64,000 nt of DNA from Lagopus muta (GCF_023343835.1 NC_064439.1:18485433-18549432), one strand, 5' to 3'. Counted from the first letter of the stretch, positions 33,210-47,298 are shown. Notes: generated by a model not told the origin, from the letters alone. Numbers and translations are program-made.

Positions 33210-34352
33210 AGTAAGGCTAGCTTGTGACAAGGTCTTGTGTAAAAATGACCCCTTCTTATTCAAAAGATTTGGTTCTCTGTTTAGATCATCTATATATATT
33301 GTTAGGTGGGATGAGTTTGTAATAATCCATTTGCTCCAGGCAGCACAATTTGCCGAGGCAGTAAAATTGTGCAACCTGGATTTTATCCCTGCTCACACCT
33401 CATCAGCAGATTGTTTCCTGCAGCCCAGTTCCTGGATGAGCGTTAAATGTGAGTAAATCCACTCAGGGCAATCAAAATGCACAGGTATTACTCAAAGCAG
33501 TAAAGGAAAACAATCAGCCTACCCACACCACTGACATCAGGTCTTAGCCTTATGTGACCTGTATTAGTAGAGTTAGTATATAGAGAATAGACATATTGAC
33601 CTTCGAAGACCACCATTGACTTCTGAAGGCTGGTATGTAGGAAAGGATGCAAATAGGTTCATTTTCTAAAATAAAATAAAATGTTTGCAATTACCAGGGA
33701 CAAAGGAGATGGATACTTGCAATGATACTTTTACCAGACACTTTATGTTATGACTCTACATTAGTTCGGAACGATAATTTCTAAAGAGAATTTTATTGAG
33801 TAATTTTCTGTCAAGTCACTGGTTCAGAGCCTCAGCTGTGTGAATTGGCACATGTCATTTGAAGTTGGCAGCATACTCAATGGACATATTCATCCATGTT
33901 GTGAGCCTATTACAAATATGAACTTGGCCTGGTATGCTGCTGCACTTTTGGGGGAAATATTTAGAGCATATCTCAAAGTTTTCCATCAAGTTGGACATTC
34001 ACAAAGTCTTATTAGAAGGTATTTTGGTGTTTTCTATCTATGAGTAATCAACACTAGTAAGAAACAAAGAAATGGGTTTCATCGTATCTTATGTTTCATA
34101 TGGATTTCTTTTCTTTAAAGAGACTAATGCATATATAAGGAATAAGCAATATAAGCAGCCTCGGTATACAAAGGGAACAAAAATCAGAAATTAAATGCAG
34201 GAAGAATGTAAACGCAGCAGCACTGATTCATCTGTACACAGAGAAAAAAGTCTTCAAGTGTCAAAAGGTAAAAAGGATTTGATTAAAATATGTCACTAAT
34301 AGTTTAATTTTTACATAGCTTTTTAAGCTATTTAAAATTAGTAGACTTACAT

Positions 34353-34397
34353 GTTTGTTTGTTTTTTTGTTTGTTTGTTTGTTTGTTTGTTTGTTTT
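34353..34397. repeat. (GTTT)n microsatellite
   Basis: About eleven GTTT units with one longer T interruption. A second run of the same type lies at 36984-37012. Confidence 0.9.
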
Positions 34398-36983
34398 AAA
34401 AAGGCTTTTACAATGTACAAGTTCCTCACAGGTAAAATTGTTCCCTTGTGTTTCATTTCACTAAAGTGAGAGCTACTATTTTATGGTAAACTAACTAATT
34501 TAGCCATTTTGTTAGCTATCCATAAGCCCATAAATGCACCCAGCATTCTCTCTGCCATCTCTTGTTAATACGCATACCAGATGCATTATCTCACTTTTGG
34601 TTCCATCATAATGAGGAACAGGATGTATTTTTGAGTTCTCATTTTCATATATGTTGCTGTCCTGGAACTCTAGAAATCTATCTTTCTGTTTAATTTTTGT
34701 GGTTTGATTTTACCCATTTTTTTGGGAACAACTTCTGCAATATTAAGGGTTGCAGAATAGATCTCAAAGTATTAATTATCCAATCAGCACTTTCAATGAA
34801 ATTAAACTGGCAACATGAACCTCAAGTAATTATAAATTACTTAAATTTATATAAAATTTGTAGATGTTTATATATAAATAGATAAAAAAATATAAAAATA
34901 AAAGAAATAAAAATAAATAACAATTTATAGATAATTAGAGGGATTTCACTGTGGAAATAGAGGGACATTTCTTGGTCAATGTATGATCAATACTAGGAAA
35001 TTCTTAAAAGGAAATACTAGCTCTCTTTTTTTTTCTATCAAGACAAAAGACTAACATTGGATTGCGAAGTCTGGAAAGAGTTACATATGTTATAAACAGT
35101 AAAATACGTCGCCAATGATTCTTGAAAACCTGACTCTATTCACATCTAGCACTTCTGGATTCCTCCCTGGCTTGTTCTGCACAGAGATCTCATTACTTTC
35201 TGGCATACCCATAAATCTGGAGATGGAGCTTTGCTACTGCTGGTCAAACATTTAGATTTTTGAGTTTGATAATGAATTAGACACTGTTTTCTCCTCTTGT
35301 GTGCTTTTAATTGCTGGCACTCCCTTTTTGACTCGACAGTACTGCATAAATTGGGCTGTACTTTGCAGTTTGCAGTATTCTATACATAAAAGCAGACAAG
35401 GGAAGATGAACTTGAGAAATGGAAAGTTCAGGCTTTACAGTTAAATTTTATACCCTTAAACAACTTTGTTACAGTTGCACCATGGTAAAAAATGAGCAGA
35501 TAGGAACATCCTTTGCCAATGTTTCAATTTGGTGGTGGAGGCATGACATCTGTAATATTACTGGGCTAAGCTTTCATAAAGTTAATATACTTCCTAGCAG
35601 ACCATTTGTGTAACATGTATTTATCACACAGATCTGAGCTCTCCTTAGGAGGATTGGTGGGTTTCCCATTACAATTCAGATTTAAGAATACAAATTTAAA
35701 AAATAAATAAACGGAGACATTTTTAATGTGTACATTTTAAATTTTTTTGCATGTTTTGAAGTACTTGTACAGAAACAGCTTGTATCTTTGGCTTCATTTG
35801 TGTCATTTATCCACTGATCCGCTGAACTCTACTGAGAGGGGTAAGGGTAATTGTATTTTGCTTAGGGAATTTTTATCAGATCATTGAAAATTTCTGTCCC
35901 ATTTAGCACTGAATATAACAGTCAGAAAGTAAGAAAATGTAAGTAGGCAGTAAATTGACCTCCACATCTTTCTATGGGAAAAGGACTTGTTTTGCTGTAT
36001 TTTCCTTATGCATAGCTGCGTTCTTTCCTGCTGTTCTCTTTTCCCACTGCTGAGATAATAAGGTGGATGCTGGAAACACACTTCAGTGATCTACGTCTTG
36101 TCAAGGTAATTTCTGACTGTTAATAGCAGAGGCTGGAGTTTGCATTGCCATTTATGACTGGATTTTTGAGTCCAACGATAAAGTGAGGAGTGCTTCATTT
36201 CCTCCAATAAAACCACCAGAACCACCAATAAAAAGAATGGTCTGAGGGAAGAGCACATATTACTCCTTTAGGATTTCTTCCTCTGTTGTCATGAGTGCAG
36301 AGGTGGCTGATGGCTCCATGGGTGTGCACCACTGATGAAAACCAGTTGCTGATGCACGTCGTCACTTTGTGAAGCACAGCCTGTTGCTTTTGCATGCACT
36401 GACAACCAGCTGCCAGCTGCTTTCCGAGCTGGTCTACAGTGGCCATTTCTCCAACTGTCTGTTGTTGTGAGGATGTGCTCATTTCCACAGCAACCTGCTC
36501 TCTCTTTTGATGTCTGTGTGGGCAGGCATCAGATCAGAAAATTCCCTGTGTGAGTTGGATTTCTATTTCTCCTTTTAATGTATTTTAATGCATTTCAATG
36601 CAAGGGTTTATACTGGTTGCCAGCAAAGTTTTTCTGTAAGGAATTGTGTTTGTCTCTGCCAAAGTCATATATATGAGCATGACAGAAATTATCATCCTGA
36701 GTAAAGTTATAAATTGTGTTACATAACCCCTTGGGGAAAAAAAAGCAAGCAAGAGCTAAAGCAGCACTTACATTTATGAGCAGTATTTCATGGAATTAGT
36801 TCCATTTTGGCTGTAATGCCTCTCTGACACAGATGCTTAATCTACCCTTTATTTTCAAGAATGCTGTGCTAAAGTTGTCCAATAATTTCCATTTCAAATC
36901 CACCAGCACACCACCCCCCAGTCTTTCAGCTAAATTTGTTCATAAATAATTCATTTCAAATGCTGTAAAGAATTAGCTGAGAT

Positions 36984-37012
36984 TTTGTTTGTTTGTTTGT
37001 TTGTTTGTTTTT
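36984..37012. repeat. (GTTT)n microsatellite
   Basis: Six to seven GTTT units. Confidence 0.9.
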
Positions 37013-39686
37013 GGGAAGTGGAGGATGTTCTGCAGTAATTCTGGTTGCTCTGGAGAGGCAGAGGGGACCCATCCTTTTTCCAGTAGCTGATTTGCTTTTT
37101 CTAAAGGAAGAAAGCATTGTCCAAATCAGTTTGGCTAATTCATAAATTTCAATAAGGTGACTGTGTATGCCATTCTATTTCTCTGCTTAAGGGTAAGCAA
37201 TGCATGAACCTCTTTGCCATTCTTGGAGGTGTCAGTCAGCTGAAACTCTCTACTTTTGTATTCAGTAACAGATAAGTCTTAATAGATTTTAATTCTAACT
37301 CAGTATTGGCAGAAGAGAACTAAACATTGCCAAAAATATATCCACCACTGGGGATAGCTCTCTAGGATGCTCTTCATTTGAACACTGAAGTCAAAGGGAT
37401 AGGATGGGTCATGAAGAAACAGGATTTGCAATATTTTTAAACATCCTTCATACTTTTTTTTTTCCTTCATACTTTTGGAGATTATTGTTTTTAAGTTGAA
37501 TATGTAAAAGGACTTTTGGATTTGTATTTTGGAGCTTTACCTATAATTTTTTATTGTTATTTTCAAGTAGCTGCAAATTGTGTGCTTTTTTCCCTTTGAG
37601 TGTCTAAAATATTTGCAGTGCTTTCAGCCAAATATTAAATTAATGAAATATTGAAGATTAATTTTAAGACATATGAAATGCTCTCATTGACAATACACAG
37701 CACAACAGTTGCTGGCACTGCACATGTAATTAGCAAATTATTAAAAAACAGTAGTGCAGGCAATTTTGTTATTATTCTTAATGAAGAAGTTTGGTTTTTA
37801 TTAATATTTGAGGCTGCTGTTCATAATTTCACAGAAAATGAAATGCATATTGATTTAGAGCAAAAGTACTGCTGCCTATTTAACACAGCATCATTCTACA
37901 GCAATTTTCATGAAAATTGCTGAACGTTGGTAGATGTGGTGAGTATTGTTTTAGTGTTGTTTTGTTCATTCTTTTTCCATTACTGCTTGTAGGAACTGAC
38001 ATTAATTTGTAGTGCTTCTGTTGATCTTTCTAGATGCTGTACTATTAATATCCATTGCAGGAAGAAAGAAGGAACAAAAATGCAGGGCAAAGTATGGTTA
38101 CTACTTCAGTACAGGAACAGCTGATAAAACAAGCATGTCTGCAAAACCCAGTTTTGTCTATAAATTATCCTAGGAGAAAAACAGATGAATTTCCTATTTG
38201 CAACAGGCAGTGGCTGAAAAGAATATACTGACCAGAAAAGCAAAGCTCCATACATCATCTAGTTCCTGAAGTACAAACAAGATGGCTGTGCTAAATAATT
38301 CAAATATTCAGGGGCTAGACTATCCAATGCACAGCAGCACTTCATAGCTTGTAATTTCATTGGTGCCTTGCTCAGGATTTTGTCTTTTGCAGCAAAGAGT
38401 GGAGTTTGGCTTTGCTTTACTTTGCTTTGCATGTGTATTTTTTGCTCCTATTAATGCTCATCACCAATATCTCAGCATCCTGCAGTAGTGCTTTATGTGT
38501 CCTCACACCAAGCAAGTTAGAGTGCAAAGACTTCTAGATAGGAATGAAATTCCCTTGCAAATAACAGACAAAGATTCTTGAGGGTGGGGTTAATGAAAAA
38601 TGACATGACATACAAGGCAAGGGTTACTATGCCTAAGGTGTAGATAGCAGAATAACAATATCTCTCTGGAAATCCACATCTTGCAAATTTTGTTAATCCT
38701 GTGTTTCTAATTTAAGTGCATGTTTGAGCCAGAGCCACAACCTGAAACTGCTTCCTACAATTCTAGTAAAGCCTCTAGAGCAGCATACAGGACCTAGTAC
38801 GCTCCTTGACCCTCAGCACACAGCTTTAACAGTGGGGTGTTGACTAATCTACTCCCAGACTCACTCTCTCTTTTTGGGCCAAAATATCTTTGTGCTGTAC
38901 CTGGGCAGGGGGGCAGCTTCTGTGGGAAGGGGTTGTAGCTAAGATAGGATGCTCTCCAGGGAAATGAAACGCCTCATGTTCCTCAGGCTCAGAGTTTCAT
39001 CTATCACCTCACAGTTGAATGCTCTAACTGCTAGGCTTAGTCTCTAGGAAGGATCAGACACCACTGCTAGCACTGAGTGGAGGTGTACGCTGCTGTGAGC
39101 TCTCTGTTGTGATCTTTGTTCTTGACGAGTTTTAAAGGTATACTGTGTGCTGCTTGTTCTAACTCAAGGTTACAGCTATGTAGGATAACTCAGCCAATGC
39201 TGGTCTTGATATGTATCAAGCACTTTACATACCAAAGTCACTCCAGTAGGGAAAATTTACATCCTTTACTAAAATGTTAATTGTTAGGAGTTTTTTAAAA
39301 TGGTTGATAGCTAGACACAGTAGTGTAACCCAGAGCACTGAACTAGTCACTACAGCAGAGCACAGCTGGATGGGCAAGAGGGACACGTACAAAATCCCAG
39401 CTCATTGATCAGCAGAGAACAGTTGCCTTGGTTGTATCTTAGGTAATCAGTGAGAGGGAATGGTAATGCCTACAGCAGATGTACTTGCTTGTCTCCACTC
39501 AAATTTAATAGTTATGAATTTGCGTATAATTTAAATATCTATGACTTCACTTTTTCCTTAAGGACAATCATTTTTCTCTCCAAACTGTGGTTTCTATCAG
39601 CTCCCACTGGGTTCCTTCTCTTTCCCAGTTTCCTCAAGGCAGCAACCTGCATGCCAAGTCAGGCCTCAGCACTGCCATCTTCCACT

Positions 39687-39732
39687 CATAGAATCATAGA
39701 ATTATAGAATCACAAGGTTAGAAATGACCAAA
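39687..39732 (-). mobile_element. CR1 LINE 3' tail scrap
   Basis: CATAGAATCATAGAATTATAGAATCACAAGG followed by a decayed GGTTAGAAATGACC is the reverse complement of the CR1 tail (tandem ATTCTATG units) and the start of its conserved 3' end. Confidence 0.8.
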
Positions 39733-40282
39733 GTCAATTGCAAAATACTTTCATAATTTTTTAATGTAAGTGGAGATGTTTTTATGCAAGCTAGGTGAGT
39801 GGGATTGTCACCTTGGTATTCTCATTAGCTTTCATTTTTAGTATTTCAAAATTAATAGCTTTTTTTTTTATTTTTAAATATTCCAAGAATTCATAATTGT
39901 AGGTTATGATTCTGTTCTCTCTCAACTTTTACTTGCACCTCAGCTCAGTTTATAAGTTTTTAAAACAAAACAAACATTAAACAAAATCACTTCAAATGGA
40001 CACTTGTGATTATATTTTAATATATACATTTAATGTTCTGTAACATTGGTAGCCTTCAATCACATTTCCATGAGACTTTAAGGTGGACCTTCCTGTTTTC
40101 AGAAAATGATGTTTTCTTCCCTTGTCTGCTTTAAACTGTGAGCAGAGGAGGTCATGGTGTGTAGAGGTGCCTGAGTTCATGCCAAACCTTGAGGAATACT
40201 AGCTTGATCTCAGACACACATATATTTATTTTTATTAACTTCAGCTCACCTCTGTGCTAGTGAGGATGCATTTGTGCTTGTT

Positions 40283-40470
40283 TTAGGAGAAAGTTTTTCA
40301 TGCAGAAGGTGGTGACGCACTGGAACAGGATGCCCCATCTCTGTAGGCATTCAAGGCCAGGTTGGATGTAGCTCTGGGCAGCCTGGTCTGATGGTTGGCG
40401 ACCCTGCACATAGCTGGGGGATAGAAACTAGATAATCATTGTGGTCCTTTTCAACCCAGGCCGTTCTATG
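40283..40470 (+). mobile_element. CR1 LINE 3' end fragment, plus orientation
   Basis: The sequence runs from AGGAGAAAGTTTTTCATGC through ACTGGAACAGGATGCCCC, GGCCAGGTTGGATG and GGTCCTTTTCAACCCAGGCC to GTTCTATG. This is the usual order of the last about 190 bp of CR1. It abuts an oppositely oriented CR1 at 40471. Confidence 0.9.
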
Positions 40471-41338
40471 ACCTACAAGACCATCTAGTCCAACCATCTT
40501 CTCATCATCATTGCTACCACAAGCTCCTCATCCAGACGCCTCTTGAACACTGCCAGGGACGGCAACTCCACAACCTCCCTTGGCAGGCCATTCCAGTGCC
40601 TGACCACTCTCTGAGAGAAAAAGTTTTTCCTCATGTCTAACCTAAACCTCCTCTTGTACAACTTGTGGCCATTTCACCAGGTCCTGTTTGTTACCTGGGA
40701 GAAGAGGCCAAACCTCTCTTCACCACAACCTCCCTTCAGGAAGTTGTAGAGTGCACTGAGGTCTCCCCTGAGCCTCCTCTTCTCCAGACTAAACAATCCC
40801 AGCTCCCTCAGACACTCCACATAAGGTTTGTGCTCCAGACCCCTCACCAGTTTCGTTGCCCTTGTCTGGACATGTTCCAGGGCCTCAACGTCTTTCCTGT
40901 AGTGAGTGGCCCAAAACTGAACACAACACTCGAGGTGCAATCTCACCAGTGCTGAGTAGGGGGGGATGATCACCTCCCTGCTCCTGCTGGCCACACTATT
41001 TCTAATGCAGGCCAGGATGCCATTGGTTCTCTTGGCCACCTGGGCACACTGTCGGCTCATGTTCAGCCGAGCATCAACCAACACACCCAAGTCCCTTTTC
41101 TCTTCACAATCATCCAGCCACTCATCCCCAAGCCTATAGTGCTGCATGGGATCGTTGTGGCCAAAGAGCAGGACCAGGAACTTGGCCTTGTTGAACCTCA
41201 TCCCATTTCCTCAGCCCAGCAATCCAGCCTATCTAAATCCTTCTGAAGGGCCTCCCTACCCTCAGGTGGATCAACACCACCTCCCAACTTGGTGTCATCT
41301 GCAAACTCACTGAGGGTGCACTCAATCCCCTCTGTTAT
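40471..41338 (-). mobile_element. CR1 LINE fragment, RT C-terminal half and 3' end
   Basis: On the minus strand the sequence reads the reverse transcriptase catalytic motif FADD (41294-41305), then [31 protein letters not shown], a one-base frame loss, and then 175 codons still open (about 40674-41201). These contain the typical CR1 phrases [56 protein letters not shown] and [10 protein letters not shown]. The 3' non-coding end then runs to 40471. The frameshift and the missing N-terminal part make it non-functional. The open segment on the minus strand is a fossil of ORF2, not a host gene. Confidence 0.93.
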
Positions 41339-44300
41339 GCTCACATTTACCTCTGGTGGGAAAGGATTGGTACGGGAGCTCTATCTGGCCCTCACAACAG
41401 AATGCATGCTGGTGTTGCTGGAGATATAGAGTGAATTAGCACAATATGACTTTATTGTATCATCTTCAAGAGAACTTTTGAAAAGATTTCTTTTCATCAT
41501 ACCTGCATTTTTCACCACTTTTGTCCAAAGCACTTGAAATCTAAAACAAGCCATTGGCAACAGGTTTAAGAGATGGGTGAGTGCGAAATGTCGCATGGCT
41601 GCAGAGCACCATTTTCTACACAAACAAGATCATGTCCATGCTTCGTGATTCCTTTCTCGTCAGCTGCTGAGGAGGCTGAGTCACTTTGTTCATCCTTAGA
41701 GCTGTCAAGGCAGGGGATAGCAGGAGGTCTCTCACATTTTCCACAGTGAAGAACTCTAAGATAAGGCACCATTACTCTCACTGTGGGATTAGGATCTGTA
41801 GCCCTCCACGTGCCTCCTGCTCAGACTTCCACTTGGCCCGCAGCCTGTGTGGGCAAGTGGGGAGAGGCCCCAGCCCAGAGGGTGGTGAGCACTGGAGGTC
41901 ATTGCACCCCAAATGCCAGATACCAGCAAGGTTTATGTCTCAGGGAGTAACTTATTTCCAGTCACACTCTCTTTGTAATCGAGGTTGCCAGACTTATCTC
42001 TAGGAACAGGATTTCTTCTGGAGACAGGCCATTGTGAAAATACCCATATATCTACAAAATACACACTGCTTTCTTCCTTTGGAAAGTTGCATTTTGTCAC
42101 TAAAAACAGGGTGGAAGTGTGATTCTGAGATCCTCATCATCAAGCTTAAACTTTAAGTGGAAAACTTAGAGACTCCATTGCTGGTGTGCAATCAAACACG
42201 ACAAACAGATTACAGTATCATTGGCTACCTCCCAAAACAAAATTTGTTGATGCTTATAAAGTCTGAAGAAAATGATCTCATGATAAAAACAGCAATCCAA
42301 ATAAAGCCAGACAGACTTGAGTGATATTTATTGCAAACATCTTTCTAGGTGTCTGAAGAAACATTGTGCCACCCAAGCAGTCAATAAATTAAATGTCTTT
42401 TGAAGAAATGTTAGCAAGTAAGAGAACAGCTTGTTTGTCTTCAAATAAAAAGAGATACTCCAAAGGAAGTAAAGCAGACTTCACGGGAAGAGCTTAATTA
42501 ATATCCCTATATATTATCTTCCAAGAGAAGCAACAGAGAAGAAGTCTATGTCAATTAACTGGGCAAAAATATCGGCTTAGTTAAAGGGGTGTAATTAAGA
42601 ACCATGTCCTGAGAACTGCTTTTAGAGACCTTCTGCTGTTTAAAAAAAAATTAACTGGGACAAGTTTTCCACTGTGTAGTAGTTTCAGTAACAATAGTTT
42701 GTTTGACTAAAATGTCTGGACAAAAAGTTTGCAAAGGATGCAGTCAATAACAGAAAAATGCACTTTCACATATTTGCATTAACCAGAATCCATACACAGA
42801 ATAAAACTCAGGTAGTGCTTACTTAGAGACTTAAGCTTATTCTGAGTAACAAATGCTGACACCCCTCCCTTCCTTCTCCTCCTCCATTTTCCCCTTTTAT
42901 TTTTTTTCCTCCTCTGAAAAGCCTTAACAGAGATGCTCAGAATATAAATGAATAAAGTTGTATATATCCCAGCAGTAAATATAACGGGTAATGCAGAAAA
43001 GTCCATGAAAAAAATAATAGGTTTTGGACAGTATGTAACAAAGAATGCAACAAAATTTGAGGAAAGAGAAGATAAATGGAATAGCAGCATTCAAAAAAAA
43101 AAGCCTCCATTCTCTAAGTTCAGTTTGTCACAGTGTGCACTGAGAAACGTGGCAGGCAATTAAAGAAGACTTTGCCACGTGCGAACATGTGAGTATGATT
43201 ACAGATCTTGCACAGATCCAACACTTCTTAGTGTCTGAATACAATACTTAAAAAATAATAAAGTGTGATGCATTTATCTAAATGAATTGAATCATCTTAA
43301 AGAGTTACTCAGTAACGTACTTCAAATCCTTGTATTTCAGATTTTCATTTTTCTGTGAAACAGTATGAACAGTACACACTGAGAATATTAGGTGCACAGG
43401 AACTTTTAAAATGAAAATGGAAAACAGTAAGAAACCATTTTCTGGAGATGTTGCAGTCACGCCACCAAGATTCACATGACGTACACAAATTTACAGGCAG
43501 TGTTTATAAATTAAAATAACTGTTAGAATAAAAGACTCTGTAAGGAAACATTTAAACAAATGAAATATTCTGAAGTACTTTCAAATTAGGAACCAGTGGG
43601 AATGTGGGTGAAGCCACTGTTTCAGAGACCTGGATAGAAATTTCTTTCTGAGTTGTTCAACAACATTTCAACTGAGTCTCTGGGAGGAGTTTATACGACC
43701 CTTTTTCTGTTTGGATCAGTCATGCTGGTGCTTTATAAAGTGATAAAGGTAAGAGTCTCAGATAATATCAATGTTTCACCACACTTTCTAAAGATTTATA
43801 TTTATATTTTTAATGTGGCAATTTTTAATTATTAAAAAATTAGAAAACCAGATGGAATTACAAAACAGCAACAGGTTACTTAATCAACTTTTGCCTACCG
43901 GGATAAATAGAACATACCACAGAATATATCAAAGCAGACACTGATGAGACACTATACATTCCATTAGTATGCAGGAGTTTTCCTCTTCAGATATCAGTTC
44001 TTATCAGATATAAGCACATGGCCCATCAATCTTATTAAATAAACCCAACAACTCATTATGTTATAATCCATAGCATATAACATCATGGCAAAAATCAAAA
44101 GAAGTACACTGGATCTCCCCACATATCTGTGAAATGTGCCACCAAATTATTGGAGGTAAACAAAGAATGAAAAATAATTGCTGTTATTTTAATAAGGACT
44201 ATGAAATTTAAGTTAGTTTGCAAATATTAATAAACCTCCTTTACCTGTGCAAGAGAGCCTTAGAACAAAAGTAATCAAATACTGAAATTTGTCGTGCTTG

Positions 44301-46300
44301 TTAAACAATGTTAGAAATATTCGTTAAGCTCTATTGCATGACATGAACTACATACATGGATAAAACAAGAAAACTAAGAGTGAATCAAAGTGCAAGCCTG
44401 TAAACTCATAATAAAATAAACGTTCTTTACTTGTATGAAATATCTCCTGAACTTATTGCATTACTTTGTAGATTTCTGTAAAACTTTTCAGTATAATTTC
44501 CCAGGATGTGCTCTGAAATAAGAATGATTTCAAACAGGATGCCAATATGCTTCAAAAGGAAGCTCTACAATTGCTTTATTTGGCCAATCAATCGTAGCTG
44601 ATGAATTTCAAGATCCCTAAAATAAACTGATGGCAAATATTGCACATTAACTAAGTGTCTAAATGATGTGCAGTGATATCTTTAATGAGTGCCACCAAAT
44701 AAATGTGTATGTGCATACATTTGGTTATTGCTATCAGAATTATCAGCCTACAATTTAATCTGGCCTACCAGAAGCCCACACAAATGGAAAAGAATACTTG
44801 CTGTGGATTTTTCACCAAGCTTCAAGAGAATGTTTGTTAGTACCTTCAGATTAATACCAGTTAGGTTTTGAACAGTTTCAGTCTCATGCTAGATGATGTA
44901 AAACAGATGAAAAAAATGTGTTATGCAAAATATAAGAATACAGAAAAAAATAGTATTATTTACCGAATAGCATCAAGTAATCAAATTTATACCATACAAG
45001 CATCAACAGAAAATGTAAATGTACTAATAAGGTAGTATCAACCACTTTTTTTAGCTACTTGAGATTCAAAACTGCTAATCTTGTATATGTTGCTTTAGAA
45101 TGCATCAAGTATCTCTGTTTATGCACTATTTAAAAATTTGATAGTCAGTGACTACAATGAAATGTATGTATAATACCTGAATTTAATATTTTAATACCTC
45201 AGGCCCAGATTATCAAAGCATTTAGATTCCTATACTGCAAGGAAGATCTGGGTCTCGTTATATACTAATCCCTTTCATGAAAGGAGTAGCTGGTTTTGAT
45301 GTTGGGAATTTATTGTGTTGTCTTTCCCTATACATGGAAGGAAAGGGTCGACATTAAAGAAAGAGTGGTTTCAATAGGCTGAAAGGTTATGGTATTGTGA
45401 CTACATGAACCACTTTCCCCACACAACATAAAAATATTCTAACATTAAGGATTATGTTACAACTCAGTGGAAATATGCAGTAATGCAATCTGTTTCCTTT
45501 GTCTGAATGACAAAAATGCAGTCTTAACAGTCACAAGAGCCTGCCTTGTGTTAGCTATTAAAAAAAAATATATTTATATATATATTTATGCAACTACTAT
45601 GTGCATTAAACAAAATCATTTTATGAATCAGCAGGGTTTAATAACACTTTTATCTGAATCTCTGGGAAGGATGCACTGAAGTCTGTGGTGCTTCTTAGGA
45701 AAGATTTTGAAATGGCAAAGAATAGAAACCCATTTGTTTAATATCCTCAGATTTTTTTTTTTTATTATTTTATTATGTTGTCTAAGAAATGTTCTATAAC
45801 GTTTCTGTCAGATAAAAAAGATCTATTGCCTTGACTTTAGTCTACCACTCAGAAATGAAAGATTTCTCTTGAAAAGAACCTGGTAATTAATTTTTAATGA
45901 ACATTGAAACTGAAAATCAGCCCAATTTCATTGTGAACTCCCATGAAATAACAATTTCACCACTGTAAAATTCTCCGTTGCCTTCATTTCTTATCAGTTT
46001 GTATATCATGAATTGTTTGAAAGGATATTGATCAGCAACGTACAAGAAACATTGTACTACTCCTGGAAAGCATATATATTGTGGTTTACTTACTCAGGTG
46101 GGTAGGCTATTTTAGCATTGAAAAGTGAGTGTACTTCCACATCTGTTTGTAGAAATATTGGAAAATCCTTTTATTTTTCTTTTTCACTTGCACTGACATA
46201 ATTTTCTCAATCACCTGTAAACACTGATCAGTGTTCTTTGCACTGAAAGTGTACAGATTTGTCACTCAGTCTTTGACATACCAGAGAAGAACACTTGAAC
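41339..46300. other. intergenic sequence between CR1 and the PLXDC2 3' end
   Basis: AT-rich sequence. At 41566-41808 a minus-strand frame without recognised domain reads VMVPYLRVLHCGKCERPP...DEQSDSASSAADEKG. It resembles coding sequence in composition, but there is no boundary evidence good enough to call it. The rest has short chance frames and A/T runs only. Confidence 0.55.
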
Positions 46301-46629
46301 GACAGGGTAATCCCTTTGTGCACCAAAGCTTTATTATATTTTTGATTACTGTGCACCACCATACTAAAGCCAATAATGTGGCACTTGTGCCATAGTTCTG
46401 ATACCATAAGTGTCCACTGACAAGTGTTCTGCATGAACCACTGTGTCTCAGTCCACTAACAAAGGCTACTGTGCAATGGTAATCTGGTATCTTAGATAGT
46501 TTTTCTTCCTGAACAAAGCTTATCCAAAATCTTCTTACTATCAGCAGCTTAGGGCTCCTTTTCTTTATAGAGATGCAAAGTAAATGTCTTACACCTGTAG
46601 GCCAGTACTGGTGTTCTGTCTTAAAAATT
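46301..46629 (-). other. PLXDC2: candidate PLXDC2 3' UTR
   Basis: This is the minus-strand sequence directly after the TAA of the last coding exon. It contains the hexamer AATAAA at 46330-46335, about 295 bases after the stop, a plausible poly(A) signal for a short transcript. The true 3' end may lie much further on (lower coordinates), since vertebrate PLXDC2 messages can have longer UTRs. The boundary at 46301 is an estimate. Confidence 0.55.
46330..46335 (-). terminator. possible poly(A) signal AATAAA for PLXDC2
   Basis: TTTATT on the plus strand, read as AATAAA in AATATAATAAAGCTTTGG on the minus strand. It is about 295 bases downstream of the PLXDC2 stop codon. Confidence 0.5.
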
Positions 46630-46836
<207 letters not shown>

Positions 46837-47039
46837 TCACCATTAGATGATAGGAGAAACATGCCCATTGCTCTTCCTGCCTAATAGAGCACTGAGATTT
46901 GCGCCATGGGAGGTATGCTCCATGGGAGACTGTGTTTCTGAGTCCACCAAAACCATACTATTTTTAATTATTTATATCATATTCTTTAATTCAAGACTGA
47001 CTAAATAGTGAATTTTTATTCCAAATGATATGATTCATG

Positions 47040-47298
47040 AGTACAGTAGGCTATGAGCTCAAACACAACAGGTTCCATCTAACCACCAGAAAGAACATAT
47101 TTCCTGTGTGGGTGACAGAGCACGGACACAGGCTGCCCAGAGAAGTTGAGGAGTCTCCCTTTTGGAGATATTCAGAAGCTGTCCAGATAGTCCTGGGTAG
47201 GCTGCTCTGGGTGGATGTCCTTGAACAGGGACAGGTGGCACCAGATGGCCTCCAGAGATCCCTTCCAAACTCTATCATTCTGTCATTTTGTGATTCTA
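47040..47298 (+). mobile_element. CR1 LINE 3' end fragment
   Basis: The sequence runs CAACAGGTTCCATCTAACC, GGGTGACAGAGCACGG, CAGGCTGCCCAGAGAAGTTG, GGAGTCTCCCTTTTGGAGAT, CTGCTCTGGGTGGATGTCC, GATGGCCTCCAGAGATCCC, and ends ATTCTGTCATTTTGTGATTC. This is the characteristic order of the CR1 3' end. It sits in the PLXDC2 last intron, antisense to the gene. Confidence 0.92.

Larger units (their letters stand above)
31976..39686. other. AT-rich intergenic sequence
   Basis: This unique sequence has a 12-bp-arm hairpin (33181-33209), a short tandem duplication TGCAAAGAGCTTAACA (about 32789-32830) and two (GTTT)n runs (34353-34397 and 36984-37012). A minus-strand open frame around 36195-36530 reads Gln-rich (SSQQQTVGEMATVDQLGKQL) and is more protein-like than its neighbours, but it has no recognised domain. 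Confidence 0.6.

Noticed and set aside
40665-40955. Plus-strand 96-codon frame
   Set aside because: Antisense shadow of the CR1 ORF2 remnant on the minus strand.
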